The notes under the pieces are model-generated. The model made no database searches. It was not told the origin of the DNA and saw only the letters and a list, made by a program, of their open reading frames with translations. A stretch of DNA of 64,000 nt from Qipengyuania vulgaris (GTDB lineage: Bacteria; Pseudomonadota; Alphaproteobacteria; Sphingomonadales; Sphingomonadaceae). Shown in pieces: positions 1 to 9,108 of the stretch. Position 1 is the first letter of the stretch. Each line of letters starts with the position of its first letter. Both the position numbers and the translations under genes were made by a program. Location: assembly GCA_000756795.1 (NCBI GenBank), contig CCSI01000001.1:806001-870000 (forward strand), written 5' to 3'.

Positions 1-234
1 ACCAATCGGCCTGACGGGTACGGCGTCATCGAACTCGTCGCCGAAGACATCGGGATGGGTTCACGCAAACGCGGACGAGACGGGTTCGACGAACTGGCAG
101 AGCAGCGCGGGCTCGACATCGTCACCTTCCGCGACTGGCAAAAAATCGAGGAAGCCGAAAACGCTGCTGCACGCGACGGCTCGCCCCGCGAGAAATTCGT
201 CGATATCGAAAGCATGATTGCCGCGCTAAGGTAG
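1..234 (+). CDS. ferredoxin-NADP+ reductase (FprA-like), C-terminal part only
   Basis: The reading frame is open from the first base of the window to a TAG at 232-234, giving the last 77 residues of a larger protein. The stretch begins TNRPDGYGVIELVAEDIG and contains DWQKIEEAE and SPREKFVDIESM. This matches the C-terminus of FprA/adrenodoxin-reductase-like flavoproteins, where a GTN(K/R)-D motif near the NADP site is followed by a D-W-x-x-I-D-x-x-E segment and a GxPR(E/V)K tail. The family transfers electrons between NADPH and ferredoxin through FAD. The FAD and NADP domains lie outside the window, so the assignment rests on the tail alone. Confidence 0.65.
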   Translation, partial: TNRPDGYGVIELVAEDIGMGSRKRGRDGFDELAEQRGLDIVTFRDWQKIEEAENAAARDGSPREKFVDIESMIAALR

Positions 235-302
235 GTTACCGGAACGGCAGGGTCGCACCACTCGTTCAGCTTAAAACGCCGTAAAAGAGGACAGACCCGC
301 CC

Positions 303-1991
303 ATGCCCAAGCTCGAAGACGAAGCTGCCCAGCACACCAGCGCCCTCGGCCCGCTTATCGGCCTCACGCGCGAGGATATTTTCGGCGCGGTAGCGGTCAT
401 GCTGCGCGAAACGGCTTCGGACCCGCAGCGGCTGATGAAGCACAGCCAGGCGATGGGCGAGGACATGCTCAAAATCATGACCGGCAAGAGCGAGCTTGCG
501 CCCGACCCCAAGGACCGGCGCTTTCAGGACCCGACCTGGCAATATAACCCCTTCATGCGGGCTGGAATGCAATACTACCTCGCGGTTCAGAAGGGCGCCG
601 CTCGTTGGCTTGAAGACCTCGAACTCGATGAGTTGGAGAAGGACCGCGCGCGCTTCATCTCCAACATCATCATCGACAGCCTTGCGCCCACCAACACGCT
701 GGTCGGCAATCCCTCGGCGCAGAAGATGGCAATTACCAGCGGCGGCCTTTCCCTCGTGAAGGGCCTCAAGAACGCCTATGACGACATGGTCCACAACAAG
801 GGCATGGTCAGCCAGGTCGACAAGAAACCGTTCAAGCTGGGCGAGAATATCGCGACCTCGAAGGGCGATGTCGTCCTGCGCACGGAGATGATGGAGCTGG
901 TGCACTACGCGCCGACCACGGACGAGGTCTACGAAGTCCCGCAGCTCACCATTCCGCCGCAAATCAACAAAATGTACATCAACGACCTTTCACCCGAAAA
1001 ATCGGTGGTGAAGTTTCAGGTCGATAACGGCATCCAGACCTTCGTCATCAGCTGGAAGAACCCGACCGCCGAGCAGGGCGAATGGGACATGGCCGATTAC
1101 GTCAACTCCTGCCGCGAGGCGATGGAGGCGGTGTCGAAGATTACCGGCAGCAAGAAGGTCAATGTCTCTGCCGGCTGCTCGGGCGGCCAGACCGCGGCCA
1201 TGCTCGCCAGCAAGCTCGCCTCGGACGAGGACGATATCCTCGGCAGCCTGACGCTGATGGTCTGCGTGCTCCACCCCAAGCAAAACGATATCGAGGCAGG
1301 CTCACTGGTCAGCGAGAACGGCCTTGCCCTTGCCCGTCGCCGTGCCTCCAAGAAAGGCGTCATCAAGGGTGACGACTTGTCGCGCGGCTTTGCGTGGCTG
1401 CGCCCCAACGACCTCATCTGGAATTACGTCATCAACAACTACCTGCTCGGGCAGGACCCGCCGGCCTTTGACGTTTTGTTCTGGAACGCCGACGCGACGA
1501 ACCTCTCGGGCGCGTTGATGGGCGACTTCCTGACGGTATTCGAAACGCTCGCTTTCACCAAGCAGGGCGAGGTCGAGATGGTCGACCACAAAATCGACCT
1601 TTCGAAGGTAACCAGCGACCTCTTTATCCTCGGCGGCGTGACCGACCATATTACCCCGTGGAAGGCCACCTATCGCTCCACCCGCCTGTTCGGTTCGAAA
1701 GACATCACCTACGTCCTGTCGCATTCGGGGCACATGCAGGCGATTTTGAATCCTCCCGGTAACCCGAAGGCAAGGTACTACATCCAGAAGGATGCGAAGA
1801 AGAAACTGCCTGAAACTGCAGACCAGTGGCTCGAAGGCACCGAGGAAGTGGCAGGCTCGTGGTGGCCCTACTGGATGAACTGGGTGCAGGAACGCTCGGG
1901 CGAAAAGAAGAAGGCTCCGGCGAAAACGGGGAACAAGGAGTTCAAGCCACTGGACCCCGCCCCCGGCCTCTACGTTATGGAAGCCTGCTAG
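303..1991 (+). CDS. phaC: class I-type poly(3-hydroxyalkanoate) synthase (PhaC family)
   Basis: 562 aa, within the usual class I PhaC length. The family polymerises hydroxyacyl-CoA onto polyester granules. The PhaC box SAGCSGG (about residues 289-295) puts the nucleophilic cysteine at Cys292. GGVTDHITPW supplies the catalytic Asp near 448, and SHSGHMQAILNPPGNP supplies His477. NYLLGQDPPAFDVLFWNAD is a characteristic PhaC core. There is no signal peptide, as expected for a granule-bound cytoplasmic enzyme. A purine-rich site (AGAGGA) lies about 10 nt before the ATG. The next gene is a PHA depolymerase, so synthesis and mobilisation are paired. Long antisense frames run across this gene but carry no family signature. 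Confidence 0.93.
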   Translation: MPKLEDEAAQHTSALGPLIGLTREDIFGAVAVMLRETASDPQRLMKHSQAMGEDMLKIMTGKSELAPDPKDRRFQDPTWQYNPFMRAGMQYYLAVQKGAARWLEDLELDELEKDRARFISNIIIDSLAPTNTLVGNPSAQKMAITSGGLSLVKGLKNAYDDMVHNKGMVSQVDKKPFKLGENIATSKGDVVLRTEMMELVHYAPTTDEVYEVPQLTIPPQINKMYINDLSPEKSVVKFQVDNGIQTFVISWKNPTAEQGEWDMADYVNSCREAMEAVSKITGSKKVNVSAGCSGGQTAAMLASKLASDEDDILGSLTLMVCVLHPKQNDIEAGSLVSENGLALARRRASKKGVIKGDDLSRGFAWLRPNDLIWNYVINNYLLGQDPPAFDVLFWNADATNLSGALMGDFLTVFETLAFTKQGEVEMVDHKIDLSKVTSDLFILGGVTDHITPWKATYRSTRLFGSKDITYVLSHSGHMQAILNPPGNPKARYYIQKDAKKKLPETADQWLEGTEEVAGSWWPYWMNWVQERSGEKKKAPAKTGNKEFKPLDPAPGLYVMEAC

Positions 1992-2033
1992 GTTGAAAAA
2001 GGATTGCGTGTGACCGCTTTGAAGGATGAACCC

Positions 2034-2870
2034 ATGACCGCCAAGATTGACATGATCGAGGCGGGCGGACGCACGCTGCGCGTCGCACACTGGCGGCTGG
2101 ACAAGCCTTCCGACCACGCGCCCATCCTGTTCTTCAACGGCATCGGCGCCAATATCGAAGCTGTCGCTCCTCTGGCCGAGCGCCTGACCGAGCGCGGTTT
2201 CATCATGTTCGACATGCCGGGCACGGGCGAAAGCCCCGACCCGACAGTCCCCTACAACCCCTTCACCATGAGCTGGACCGCGACGCAGATCCTCGACCAG
2301 CTTGGTGTCGGCGAAGTCGATGTCATGGGCGTGAGCTGGGGCGGCGCGATGGCGCAACACTTTGCGCTCCAGCATCCGGGCCGGACGCGCCGTCTGGTGC
2401 TGGTCGCGACGACTGCCGGCATGCTGATGGTGCCGGGCAATCCCGCCGCGCTGACCAAGATGGCCAACCCGCGCCGCTACATCGACCCCGAATTCATGAA
2501 CGAGCATTTCATGACGCTTTACGGCGGCATGACCAAGCGCCCGGGCAGCAAGTCGGAGCATATCGGCCGCCTCAAGCCGCCTTCGCCGCGCGGCTATCTC
2601 TACCAGCTCGTCGCCATGCTCGGCTGGACAAGCCTTCCCGCCCTGCCCTTCCTCGACAAGGAAGTGCTCATCATGATGGGCGACGAGGACCAGATTGTGC
2701 CGCTGGTGAACGGCAAGATTTTGAACACGATGATACGCAATTCGCAGCTCGAAGTCTTCGAGGGCGGCGGTCACCTGTTCCTGCTCACCCATGCCGACGA
2801 GAGCGTTGCCAGCCTGCGCACCTTCCTCGACGCGCCGCTGACCGAGGCGGAGACCCGCCGCGCGGCCTGA
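2034..2870 (+). CDS. phaZ: intracellular PHA depolymerase, alpha/beta hydrolase (PhaZ-like)
   Basis: 278 aa alpha/beta hydrolase closely resembling medium-chain-length PHA depolymerases of pseudomonads. The visible motifs are FFNGIGAN near residue 33, the nucleophile elbow GVSWGG (Ser101), MVPGNP and MANPRRY in the cap region, Asp219 in GDEDQIVPL and His247 in GGGHLFLLTH. It probably hydrolyses the polymer made by the upstream synthase, 42 nt away. Frames starting at TTG 2004 or GTG 2010 are possible. The ATG at 2034 was chosen because AAGGA sits 7 nt upstream and the N-terminus then matches PhaZ proteins. The substrate chain length cannot be read from the sequence. Confidence 0.85.
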   Translation: MTAKIDMIEAGGRTLRVAHWRLDKPSDHAPILFFNGIGANIEAVAPLAERLTERGFIMFDMPGTGESPDPTVPYNPFTMSWTATQILDQLGVGEVDVMGVSWGGAMAQHFALQHPGRTRRLVLVATTAGMLMVPGNPAALTKMANPRRYIDPEFMNEHFMTLYGGMTKRPGSKSEHIGRLKPPSPRGYLYQLVAMLGWTSLPALPFLDKEVLIMMGDEDQIVPLVNGKILNTMIRNSQLEVFEGGGHLFLLTHADESVASLRTFLDAPLTEAETRRAA

Positions 2871-2946
2871 ACCGCTGGCCTGACGGCCCCTTGCCAGACC
2901 AGTTGCAATGTGGAACCTTCTCTTGCGAGAGAGAGGAGCACCCACC

Positions 2947-4698
2947 ATGCCAGCATTCGACCTGATTATCCGCGGCGGCACAATCGTCGACGGAACCGGA
3001 GACGCGCGTTTCACCGGGGACGTTGCCATCAAAGATGGGCTTATCGCGCAGGTCGGTGAGGTGACGGGTGATGCTGCCAAAGAGATCGATGCGTCGGGAC
3101 TGCTGATCACGCCCGGCTTCGTCGACATCCACACGCATTACGATGGGCAGGCGACTTGGGACCAGGAGATGGCCCCGAGCAGTTGGCACGGCGTTACCAC
3201 CGTCGTGATGGGCAATTGCGGCGTCGGCTTCGCGCCTGCCAAGCCCGACAAGCACGAATGGCTCATCGGGTTGATGGAAGGCGTCGAGGACATTCCCGGC
3301 ACCGCGCTGGCCGAGGGTATGAACTGGGACTGGGAGACCTTTCCCGAATATCTCGACGCGCTCGAAGAGCTGCCGCGTACGGTCGATGTCGGCACCCATG
3401 TCCCGCATGGCTCGGTCCGCGCCTATGTGCTGGGCGATCGCGAGCGCCCCGGTGCGGTCCCGGCCGAGGAAGACATCCGCCAGATGTCCGCCATCGTCGA
3501 GGAAGGAGTGCGGGCGGGCGCATTGGGCTTCTCGACCTCGCGCACCGTGCTCCACCGCGATGTCGATGGCGAAGTCGTCCCCGGCACCACGGCGACCAAG
3601 GAAGAACTCATCGAAATCGGCCGCGCCATGGGCCGCGCAGGTCACGGCGTCTTCGAAATGGCCAGCGACATGAAGCGCGACTGGGACGAATTCGGCTGGA
3701 TGGGCGCGCTCAGCCGCGAGACGGGCCTGCCCTGCACCTATGCCGCGCTCCAATCCATCGCCAAGGAAATGCCGCTGGACGAGCAGATTTCCTCGATGCG
3801 CGCCGAAAACGACAATGGCGCGAACATCGTCGCGCAGATTGCGCTGCGCGGTAACGGCATCGTCATGGCATGGCGCGGTACCGTCCATCCCTTCCGTCTC
3901 AAACCAAGCTGGAAGGAAATCGAGGACCTGCCGTGGGAAGAGCAGAAGGCGAAACTGTTCGACCCCGAATTCAAGGCGAAAATGCTCGGCGAGCAGCATG
4001 ATTTCTCCGAGGTCAACCAGGATATCATCGGACTGATCATGGTGGTCTGCGGGGGCTGGAACATGCAGTTCGAAATGGACCCCGATTTCAACTACGAGCC
4101 GACGGCTGCCGAGAGCATCCTCGAACGCGCCAAGGCCGCGGGCAAGACCGGCGACGAATACGCCTACGACCTCCTCTGCAGCGACGATGGCAAGGGTTTC
4201 ATCTACCTGCCCATCCTGAATTATGCCGATGGCAATCTCGATTTCCTGCACGATTTGCAGAACGCCGACGACACAGTGAACTCCCTGTCCGACGGCGGCG
4301 CGCACTGCGGCACGATTTGCGATGCGGCCTCGCCCACCTTCATGCTCCAGCATTGGGTGCGCGACCGGGAGCGCGGGACCATCGGTCTCGAGAATGCCAT
4401 CAAGCGCCAATGCGCCGACACGGCGCGGCTCTACGGCCTCGAAGACCGCGGTGTGCTTGCGCCCGGCTATCTCGCCGACATCAACATAATCGACATGGAA
4501 CGCCTGAAACTCGGCAAGCCATGGCTGGCTTTCGACTTGCCAGCAGGCGGCAAGCGTCTCCTGCAGAAAGCGGAAGGTTACGTGGCGACGATCAAGAACG
4601 GCACGGTCACTTTCCGCGAGGGTGAATGGACCGGCGAAACACCGGGCGGCCTCATCCGTGGCCCGCAGCGTGCAGAACTGGCGGAGGCTGCCGAATGA
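2947..4698 (+). CDS. N-acyl-D-amino-acid deacylase / D-aminoacylase-family amidohydrolase
   Basis: 583 aa metal-dependent amidohydrolase with the composite domain seen in D-aminoacylases. The N-terminal beta-sandwich starts [15 protein letters not shown]. The metal motif DIHTHYDGQ (His62, His64) opens the TIM barrel. Further conserved segments are GNCGVGFAP, an H-x-S-x-R stretch ([10 protein letters not shown]), SDGGAHCG and the closing [10 protein letters not shown] strand. The family hydrolyses N-acyl-D-amino acids or related amides; the actual substrate here is unknown. The start at 2947 follows a strong GAGAGGAG site, and an earlier in-frame start at 2908 lacks one. The stop overlaps the next gene as ATGA, so the two are probably translationally coupled. 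Confidence 0.82.
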   Translation: MPAFDLIIRGGTIVDGTGDARFTGDVAIKDGLIAQVGEVTGDAAKEIDASGLLITPGFVDIHTHYDGQATWDQEMAPSSWHGVTTVVMGNCGVGFAPAKPDKHEWLIGLMEGVEDIPGTALAEGMNWDWETFPEYLDALEELPRTVDVGTHVPHGSVRAYVLGDRERPGAVPAEEDIRQMSAIVEEGVRAGALGFSTSRTVLHRDVDGEVVPGTTATKEELIEIGRAMGRAGHGVFEMASDMKRDWDEFGWMGALSRETGLPCTYAALQSIAKEMPLDEQISSMRAENDNGANIVAQIALRGNGIVMAWRGTVHPFRLKPSWKEIEDLPWEEQKAKLFDPEFKAKMLGEQHDFSEVNQDIIGLIMVVCGGWNMQFEMDPDFNYEPTAAESILERAKAAGKTGDEYAYDLLCSDDGKGFIYLPILNYADGNLDFLHDLQNADDTVNSLSDGGAHCGTICDAASPTFMLQHWVRDRERGTIGLENAIKRQCADTARLYGLEDRGVLAPGYLADINIIDMERLKLGKPWLAFDLPAGGKRLLQKAEGYVATIKNGTVTFREGEWTGETPGGLIRGPQRAELAEAAE

Positions 4699-5705
4699 AG
4701 GCCATTCGCACCGGCGCGACACCCTCGACGCTCGAGGCACTCTCTTTCGTCGATGTAGATGACGCACCCGCACCGGGCGCGGGCGAAATCACTGTCGACA
4801 TCAAAGCGAGCTCGCTGAACTATCACGACTACGCTGTCGTGAAGGGGATGATACCGAGTGCCGAGGGACGCATCCCCATGTCCGATGGTTCGGGTGTCGT
4901 GACCGCGGTGGGTGACGGAGTGACCGAGTTCGCGGTGGGCGACCACGTTGTCAGCACTTTCTTCCCCGACTGGCTCGACGGCTCACCACCCCACACCGCC
5001 TTCACCCGCGTGCCGGGCGACGGCATCGACGGATATGGCCGCGAGGCTATCACTGCCCCCACCCACTGGTTCACCCGTGCTCCGGTAGGCTTCAGCCATG
5101 CCGAGGCTGCAACGCTGACCTGTGCGGGGCTGACCGCATGGCGCGCGCTCTTCGTCGACTATGCGCTCAAACCCGGCGACACCGTGCTGGTGCAAGGGAC
5201 TGGCGGCGTCTCGATTTTCGCCCTCCAGTTCGCCAAGGCAGCGGGCGCGACGGTGATTGCGACAAGTTCGTCCGACGAGAAACTGGAGCGGGTCAAGGCG
5301 CTCGGGGCCGACCACCTTATCAATTACAAGGAAACGCAGGCCTGGGGGCCCAGGGCGCTGGAACTGACCGGCGGACGCGGCGTGGATTGCGTGGTCGAAA
5401 TCGGCGGTGCGGGCACGCTCGACCAGTCGATGCTGGCAACGCACGTAGGCGGCCACGTCGCTTTGATTGGCGTGCTAGCGGGTTTCGCAGGACCGGTGCA
5501 GACCGCCCTGCTCTTCTCGAAGAATCTCACTGTTCAGGGCCTCACGGTCGGCAGCCGCAAGATGCAGCAGGACATGGTCGCCGCCATCGAGGCGAACGGC
5601 ATCCGCCCGCAAATCAGCGATACATTTGCGCTGGAAAACCTCGCCGATGCTTTCCGCCATCAGGAGAACGGCAATCACTTCGGCAAGATTGCCATCGAAA
5701 TCTAG
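4695..5705 (+). CDS. MDR-superfamily NAD(P)-dependent alcohol dehydrogenase / quinone-oxidoreductase-like
   Basis: 336 aa. The N-terminal GroES-like domain contains LNYHDYAVVKG near residue 41. The Rossmann domain has the nucleotide-binding motif VLVQGTGGVS near 165 and the second strand VIATSSS. The four-cysteine structural zinc lobe of classical alcohol dehydrogenases is absent, so a zinc-independent quinone-oxidoreductase-type or enoyl-reductase-type activity is more likely. The ATG overlaps the stop of the upstream amidohydrolase (ATGA), implying coupled translation and perhaps successive steps of one pathway. The stop overlaps the convergent DUF2855 gene by 4 nt. Confidence 0.8.
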   Translation: MKAIRTGATPSTLEALSFVDVDDAPAPGAGEITVDIKASSLNYHDYAVVKGMIPSAEGRIPMSDGSGVVTAVGDGVTEFAVGDHVVSTFFPDWLDGSPPHTAFTRVPGDGIDGYGREAITAPTHWFTRAPVGFSHAEAATLTCAGLTAWRALFVDYALKPGDTVLVQGTGGVSIFALQFAKAAGATVIATSSSDEKLERVKALGADHLINYKETQAWGPRALELTGGRGVDCVVEIGGAGTLDQSMLATHVGGHVALIGVLAGFAGPVQTALLFSKNLTVQGLTVGSRKMQQDMVAAIEANGIRPQISDTFALENLADAFRHQENGNHFGKIAIEI

Positions 5706-6781
5706 GGTTCGATGACAATACCCTTGGCGGGGTCGACCTTGCCGCCGACCATCTCGACAAAGACATCGCGCGCAGCGGCGAGCCCGTTGTGACGCTCGAT
5801 ATCAATTGAGCCATCCGCGTCTTCGAGGAAGCCATGCCAGCTTTCCGCGACCATCGCGCCGGCCTTTTCGGGACCGTGTTCCTTGAACAAAGCCACGGCA
5901 TGGTCAGGCGCGAAGAACAAGGTCGGCGTCGGCCCGGGGAGGTCTGCACCGCCGCCAAGTCCGCCGCCGCGCTCCTCGATATGCGTCGCGCCGACGAGGC
6001 AAGAATATTTGAGCGCATCGCCGAGATGGTGATGCAGCTGTCCGAGCAGCTTCGCATTCCCGGCGAAATCAACTGCCACGCTGGGCGTTTGGGGCAGGCT
6101 GCCGACATCATCGTATGACAGGACCTCATCGTACAGTCCGCTGTCCTCTACGAACTGCACATTGCCCATCGAGGTCAGCCCGATACGCTTCACCTGAGGC
6201 GAGCGGCGTTTGGCGACGCTGGCAAGACCCATTGCGGTCTTCGAGGATGCGCTGGTGAGAATGACCTGGCTCGCCCCGAACCATTCCTCGCCGCGCATGA
6301 AATATTCGATGAGGAAACCCGTCTTGAACAGCGGCCCGAAAATCATCCGCTCGCCCTCGCGCGCAGGGTCATGCTCCGGGTCGGCGGCAAGGCGCGAATA
6401 CTGGTTGTAGATGGGACTCATCGGCTGGCGATGTTCGGCCATGTCGACAAAGCCGCCCGCGCTGACCTTGCCCGGCACGACATCGAGATGGCTTGCCATG
6501 GGGAGGTAGCCATAGACCCGCTCGCCCTCGGCGAACTCGGGGTGGTTGCTTTCGATGACCCGCGCATGCCCCCACATCGGGACGATGCCCTTGCCTTCTG
6601 GCGCCGGAAAGAAATTCCAGTAGCCGAACCCGTCGCCCACCACGGCATAGGTCACATTGTTAGCCGTTACGGAGAAACTCTCGATGGCCAAACGCACGGC
6701 ACCGTCGGCGAGCGGTCCTGAATTTATCTCTACCAATTCTGCCGTTGTTAGCGTGGACTTGTCGACATGAACCTGCTGCAT
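5702..6781 (-). CDS. DUF2855 family protein (MDR-like fold)
   Basis: 359 aa, matching the DUF2855 family. Recognisable segments are TANNVTYAVVGDGFGYW, PMWGHARVIES, GYLPMASHL and a Rossmann-like ILTSASSKTAMGLA stretch. The family resembles medium-chain dehydrogenases but has no settled function. The start codon follows GGAGAGA on the minus strand. The gene is convergent with the alcohol dehydrogenase on the opposite strand, with a 4-nt overlap and no room for a separate terminator. Cytoplasmic: no signal peptide or membrane segment is seen. Confidence 0.75.
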   Translation of the reverse strand: MQQVHVDKSTLTTAELVEINSGPLADGAVRLAIESFSVTANNVTYAVVGDGFGYWNFFPAPEGKGIVPMWGHARVIESNHPEFAEGERVYGYLPMASHLDVVPGKVSAGGFVDMAEHRQPMSPIYNQYSRLAADPEHDPAREGERMIFGPLFKTGFLIEYFMRGEEWFGASQVILTSASSKTAMGLASVAKRRSPQVKRIGLTSMGNVQFVEDSGLYDEVLSYDDVGSLPQTPSVAVDFAGNAKLLGQLHHHLGDALKYSCLVGATHIEERGGGLGGGADLPGPTPTLFFAPDHAVALFKEHGPEKAGAMVAESWHGFLEDADGSIDIERHNGLAAARDVFVEMVGGKVDPAKGIVIEP

Positions 6782-6875
6782 GATCTCTCTCCTAGGCGCA
6801 CGACCCTAGGTGCAGAGGCTATCGAATGCGAGAGTGTTTCGCCTCGACGATCGCTGCCTGCGAAAGATTATGTAG

Positions 6876-7259
6876 CTAGTCTGACTTTTGTGAAGTCTTA
6901 GCTCCCGCCGACGTCATGGCCATGGTTTCATTCATGGCCTTCCCGAACCGCTGAAAACAGGCTTTCTCCACCATGGTGGTGTCGGCATCTGCGAATTGCT
7001 CGGTCTTTTCAATCATGAGCCGGCGCAGTTCTTCCCCGCCAGCGGCTTCGAAGCGGCCGGTGAAATAGAAAACACCTGACATAAGCGCCGCTTTCAGATC
7101 GCTGTCGGCGTCGGCGGGCAGACTGCCCAAAGCATTGGCGAAAACGACCGTGCATTCCAAGTCGTCCTCGAGTGTTGGCCCCGAAGAACTCTCCTCTGCA
7201 AGGACTGGCATTGCGGCCAGCGCGCAGCCGGCTGCCACAGCAGACAGAAATGTACGCAT
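6876..7259 (-). CDS. small secreted protein of unknown function
   Basis: 127 aa with a Sec signal peptide (MRTFLSAVAAGCALAAMPVLA, cleavage probably after VLA-E). The mature part, about 105 residues, is helical and polar, with one cysteine in the N-terminal half (DLECTVV) and one in the second half (KACFQRFG). I do not recognise a family. The start lies only about 15 nt outside the proposed left end of the genomic island, so the gene is probably chromosomal and the island may have replaced or altered its upstream region. Removing the island would place it directly downstream of dnaN in the same orientation. Confidence 0.55.
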   Translation of the reverse strand: MRTFLSAVAAGCALAAMPVLAEESSSGPTLEDDLECTVVFANALGSLPADADSDLKAALMSGVFYFTGRFEAAGGEELRRLMIEKTEQFADADTTMVEKACFQRFGKAMNETMAMTSAGAKTSQKSD

Positions 7260-7276
7260 GGTCTTACACCCTTTGA

Positions 7277-7294
7277 CGGCAGTAAAAGTGTAAA
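7277..7294 (-). repeat. left terminal repeat of the island (TTTACACT-TT-TACTGCCG)
   Basis: Read on the minus strand this is TTTACACTTTTACTGCCG, followed outward by TCAAAGGGTGTAAG. The outer half-sites TTTACACT and TACTGCCG also occur at 42488-42510 and 42384-42404 on the plus strand, with spacers of 7 and 5 nt instead of 2. The inverted relation of this copy to the right-end copies fits recombinase arm sites at two ends of one element. The GTGTAAG just outside it is an inverted partial match that could form the other half of a core site. Confidence 0.65.
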
Positions 7295-7393
7295 GTTTAC
7301 ATTTTCAGACATTGAACTCTTTGACATATATAGCTTTTTCCAACTCTCGCCCTCATAGCTGCCGATGTTGTAAAGAACGATCACATATTGAGT

Positions 7394-7433
7394 GCTCAAC
7401 GGACTTCGAAGTTCACTTCGAAGTCCGTTGAGC
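7394..7433. repeat. perfect 19-bp inverted repeat with a 2-nt loop
   Basis: The arms 7394-7412 and 7415-7433 are perfect reverse complements (left arm GCTCAACGGACTTCGAAGT), separated only by TC. The inner 10 bp ACTTCGAAGT is itself a palindrome and therefore appears twice as a direct repeat. There is no T-run on either side, so it is not a typical intrinsic terminator. It lies in the AT-rich left end of the island. Confidence 0.8.
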
Positions 7434-7905
7434 GCAACCGCCGAAGGCGGAAATCCACCAACGACACTGAACGCTTCGCTGGCAAACTGATGTGATAAGA
7501 TACATAGATCGCCGACATCCCCATGAAGGACCACCATCGAATGAACACTAAAGGGAGGTACGGCATTTGCCACTCTTCGCCTGGACCGTGCACACTTATA
7601 GATAAAAGTCTGAGGAAGGTGGCAGACATTCTTCGCCTGAGTGAGGAGGACCGAGCCAGATTTATTTCTGTCAACGAGTATGCGTGTAGGCCTCATTCAC
7701 CCCTGCTTCCCCCAGAAATTGACGAGCCTAATCCTCCCATCCTCTGAAGATTATCGGGACAAGGCCGTTGGCCCGTCACTTAAGGAAACTGGACGACCGC
7801 TTCGCGCCCCCATATCGGTCATTCACGAAACTGCTGTCGATCTCCAAAAGCTGCCGGTCGTCGGGATGACTGTCACTGATCTGTCCGACCCCAGTTCGAA
7901 GAACA

Positions 7906-8517
7906 TCAGTCGCCCAACGTGACCTCTTCACGTACTTCCGGTCCGACAGGGCGCTCGAGGGCTTGCTCAGCTTTCTTCAACAGTTCCGGAGTTAGCTCGG
8001 TAGTGCGTGCGGCCAGAGGGGTGCCATCGCCCATTTCGCCATTGGTTTCGATGTCTTCGATAAGCATCTTCATCTCGGCGATTTCCTTGACTTGCGCTTC
8101 GATGATGGAGTCTGCGAGTTTGCGAACACGCGGATCGGTGATCTCTGCTCGCGAACTGGTCAAGACGGCGATCGAGTGATGGGGGATCATCGCTGCCATA
8201 TATTCTTCATCGTTGACGGTCGCCTGGCTGCGAACCAACCAGAGCGCCACCGCGAAGGTTAGGGCACCAACCCCCAGGATGATGAAGTTCTTGGTCTTGT
8301 CCTTGTACATCCCCCACATGAAGAGCAGCATGACGATCATCATCATGCCGCCCATGACGAAGGTCATCCAGAAGCGCGTCTCGCTCCAGAACACGTGATC
8401 GAGCTCGTACGTATTTAGATACATCAGGCCGAACATGATGGCGGTCGACGTCGCCACCATCGCCATGAAGCGCCAGTAGTTGCCCCCACCGCCGTGCTGT
8501 TGCTTGTGCTCAGGCAT
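7906..8517 (-). CDS. DUF305-family membrane protein
   Basis: 203 aa. Three N-terminal membrane segments lie at about residues 16-34, 48-70 and 77-95. A DUF305 ferritin-like helical domain follows, with its hallmark MIPHHSIAVL at residues 110-119 and further His/Met/Glu helices (KEIAEMKMLIEDIE). The N-terminus is His-rich (HKQQHGGGG). DUF305 proteins are frequent in copper and silver resistance islands and are thought to bind metal through the paired histidines; no reaction is established. The gene follows the putative ion-channel gene by 3 nt, so they are probably cotranscribed. Confidence 0.8.
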   Translation of the reverse strand: MPEHKQQHGGGGNYWRFMAMVATSTAIMFGLMYLNTYELDHVFWSETRFWMTFVMGGMMMIVMLLFMWGMYKDKTKNFIILGVGALTFAVALWLVRSQATVNDEEYMAAMIPHHSIAVLTSSRAEITDPRVRKLADSIIEAQVKEIAEMKMLIEDIETNGEMGDGTPLAARTTELTPELLKKAEQALERPVGPEVREEVTLGD

Positions 8518-8520
8518 CGA

Positions 8521-8889
8521 TCATTTCTCCTGTTTCGACATTGTCTGGAAAACGAATTGCGCCGTGCAGCTGATCAGAAGAAAGCCGGTTAGGGATTCGA
8601 TCCCTGCAAGCGCGCGGAGGTGCCCGGTCGGATAGATGTCTCCGAGCCCGAGCGTGGTGATGTTGATGAGCGAGAAGTAGTATAGGTCCATGGCGCTCAT
8701 CACGGGCTCTTTCTCGAAACCGCCGAGCCCGAGACCGGCTGCACCGGCAAACCCAATAGCAAAAAAGCCCGTGACGGCGAGGTGACTGGCGAGAACGATG
8801 AGATACGCGAGGCTCAAGTTGAAATAGCCGGGCGTGCTTGTCGCAACTGTGCGCTTCGCCAAGCGGATCATTCCAATGTGCATCCACAC
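8521..8889 (-). CDS. two-TM potassium-channel-like protein; N-terminus possibly disrupted by a 2-nt duplication
   Basis: 122 aa from the GTG at 8889. It has a membrane segment near residues 22-50, a pore helix and filter-like sequence TTLGLGDIYPTG (compare T-V-G-Y-G-D) and a second segment near 95-115. This is the Ion_trans_2 layout. The open frame extends upstream to a stop at 8950-8952 and encodes another hydrophobic stretch (ISIALLIGVILFIAAVWM) but has no ATG in frame. An ATG at 8948-8946 is out of frame by exactly 2 nt because GAGA replaces an expected GA at 8945-8942. Deleting GA would give M-E-A-A-I-S-I-A in frame. The true protein may therefore be about 20 residues longer. Confidence 0.65.
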   Translation of the reverse strand: MWMHIGMIRLAKRTVATSTPGYFNLSLAYLIVLASHLAVTGFFAIGFAGAAGLGLGGFEKEPVMSAMDLYYFSLINITTLGLGDIYPTGHLRALAGIESLTGFLLISCTAQFVFQTMSKQEK

Positions 8890-9108
8890 GGCCGCGATGA
8901 ACAGAATTACGCCTATTAGCAGGGCAATTGATATGGCTGCTTCTCCATCTCAGTTTGCTGGTTTTAACGGGACGCAAAACCGTTTCGTTCCCAGAGAGGA
9001 AACGCTTCGCCTGAACGGTGAAGGCTTCAAGGTACCCCGATCGATGCCTTGGCTGCCAAGATAAGTCGCGGTTGTGCAATGGAAATTCGTGGGCGGCCTA
9101 AAGGATGT

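Larger units (their letters stand above)
7260..7905. other. intergenic region: island left end, AT-rich segment, long palindrome
   Basis: About 650 nt without a convincing gene. It begins with the left terminal repeat of the island (7277-7294). An AT-rich stretch to about 7390 follows, as described for the 3' end of GInt elements. A 19-bp perfect palindrome lies at 7394-7433, and a small hairpin (CCGCC-GAA-GGCGG) at about 7439-7451. A 74-codon plus-strand frame (7523-7747) contains a helical segment (LRKVADILRLSEEDRARF) but has no recognisable family and ends in a proline-rich tail. It may be a gene remnant. Confidence 0.5.

Noticed and set aside
1302..4773. Two very long minus-strand frames (610 and 662 codons) opposite the PHA and amidohydrolase genes
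   Set aside because: They have no family motifs, are Arg/His-rich as expected for antisense frames in high-GC DNA, and the plus-strand genes have complete active sites.
7523..7747. 74-codon plus-strand frame in the left end of the island
   Set aside because: There is no recognisable family, a proline-rich C-terminus and only a weak start signal. It is kept as a possible remnant, not as a gene.
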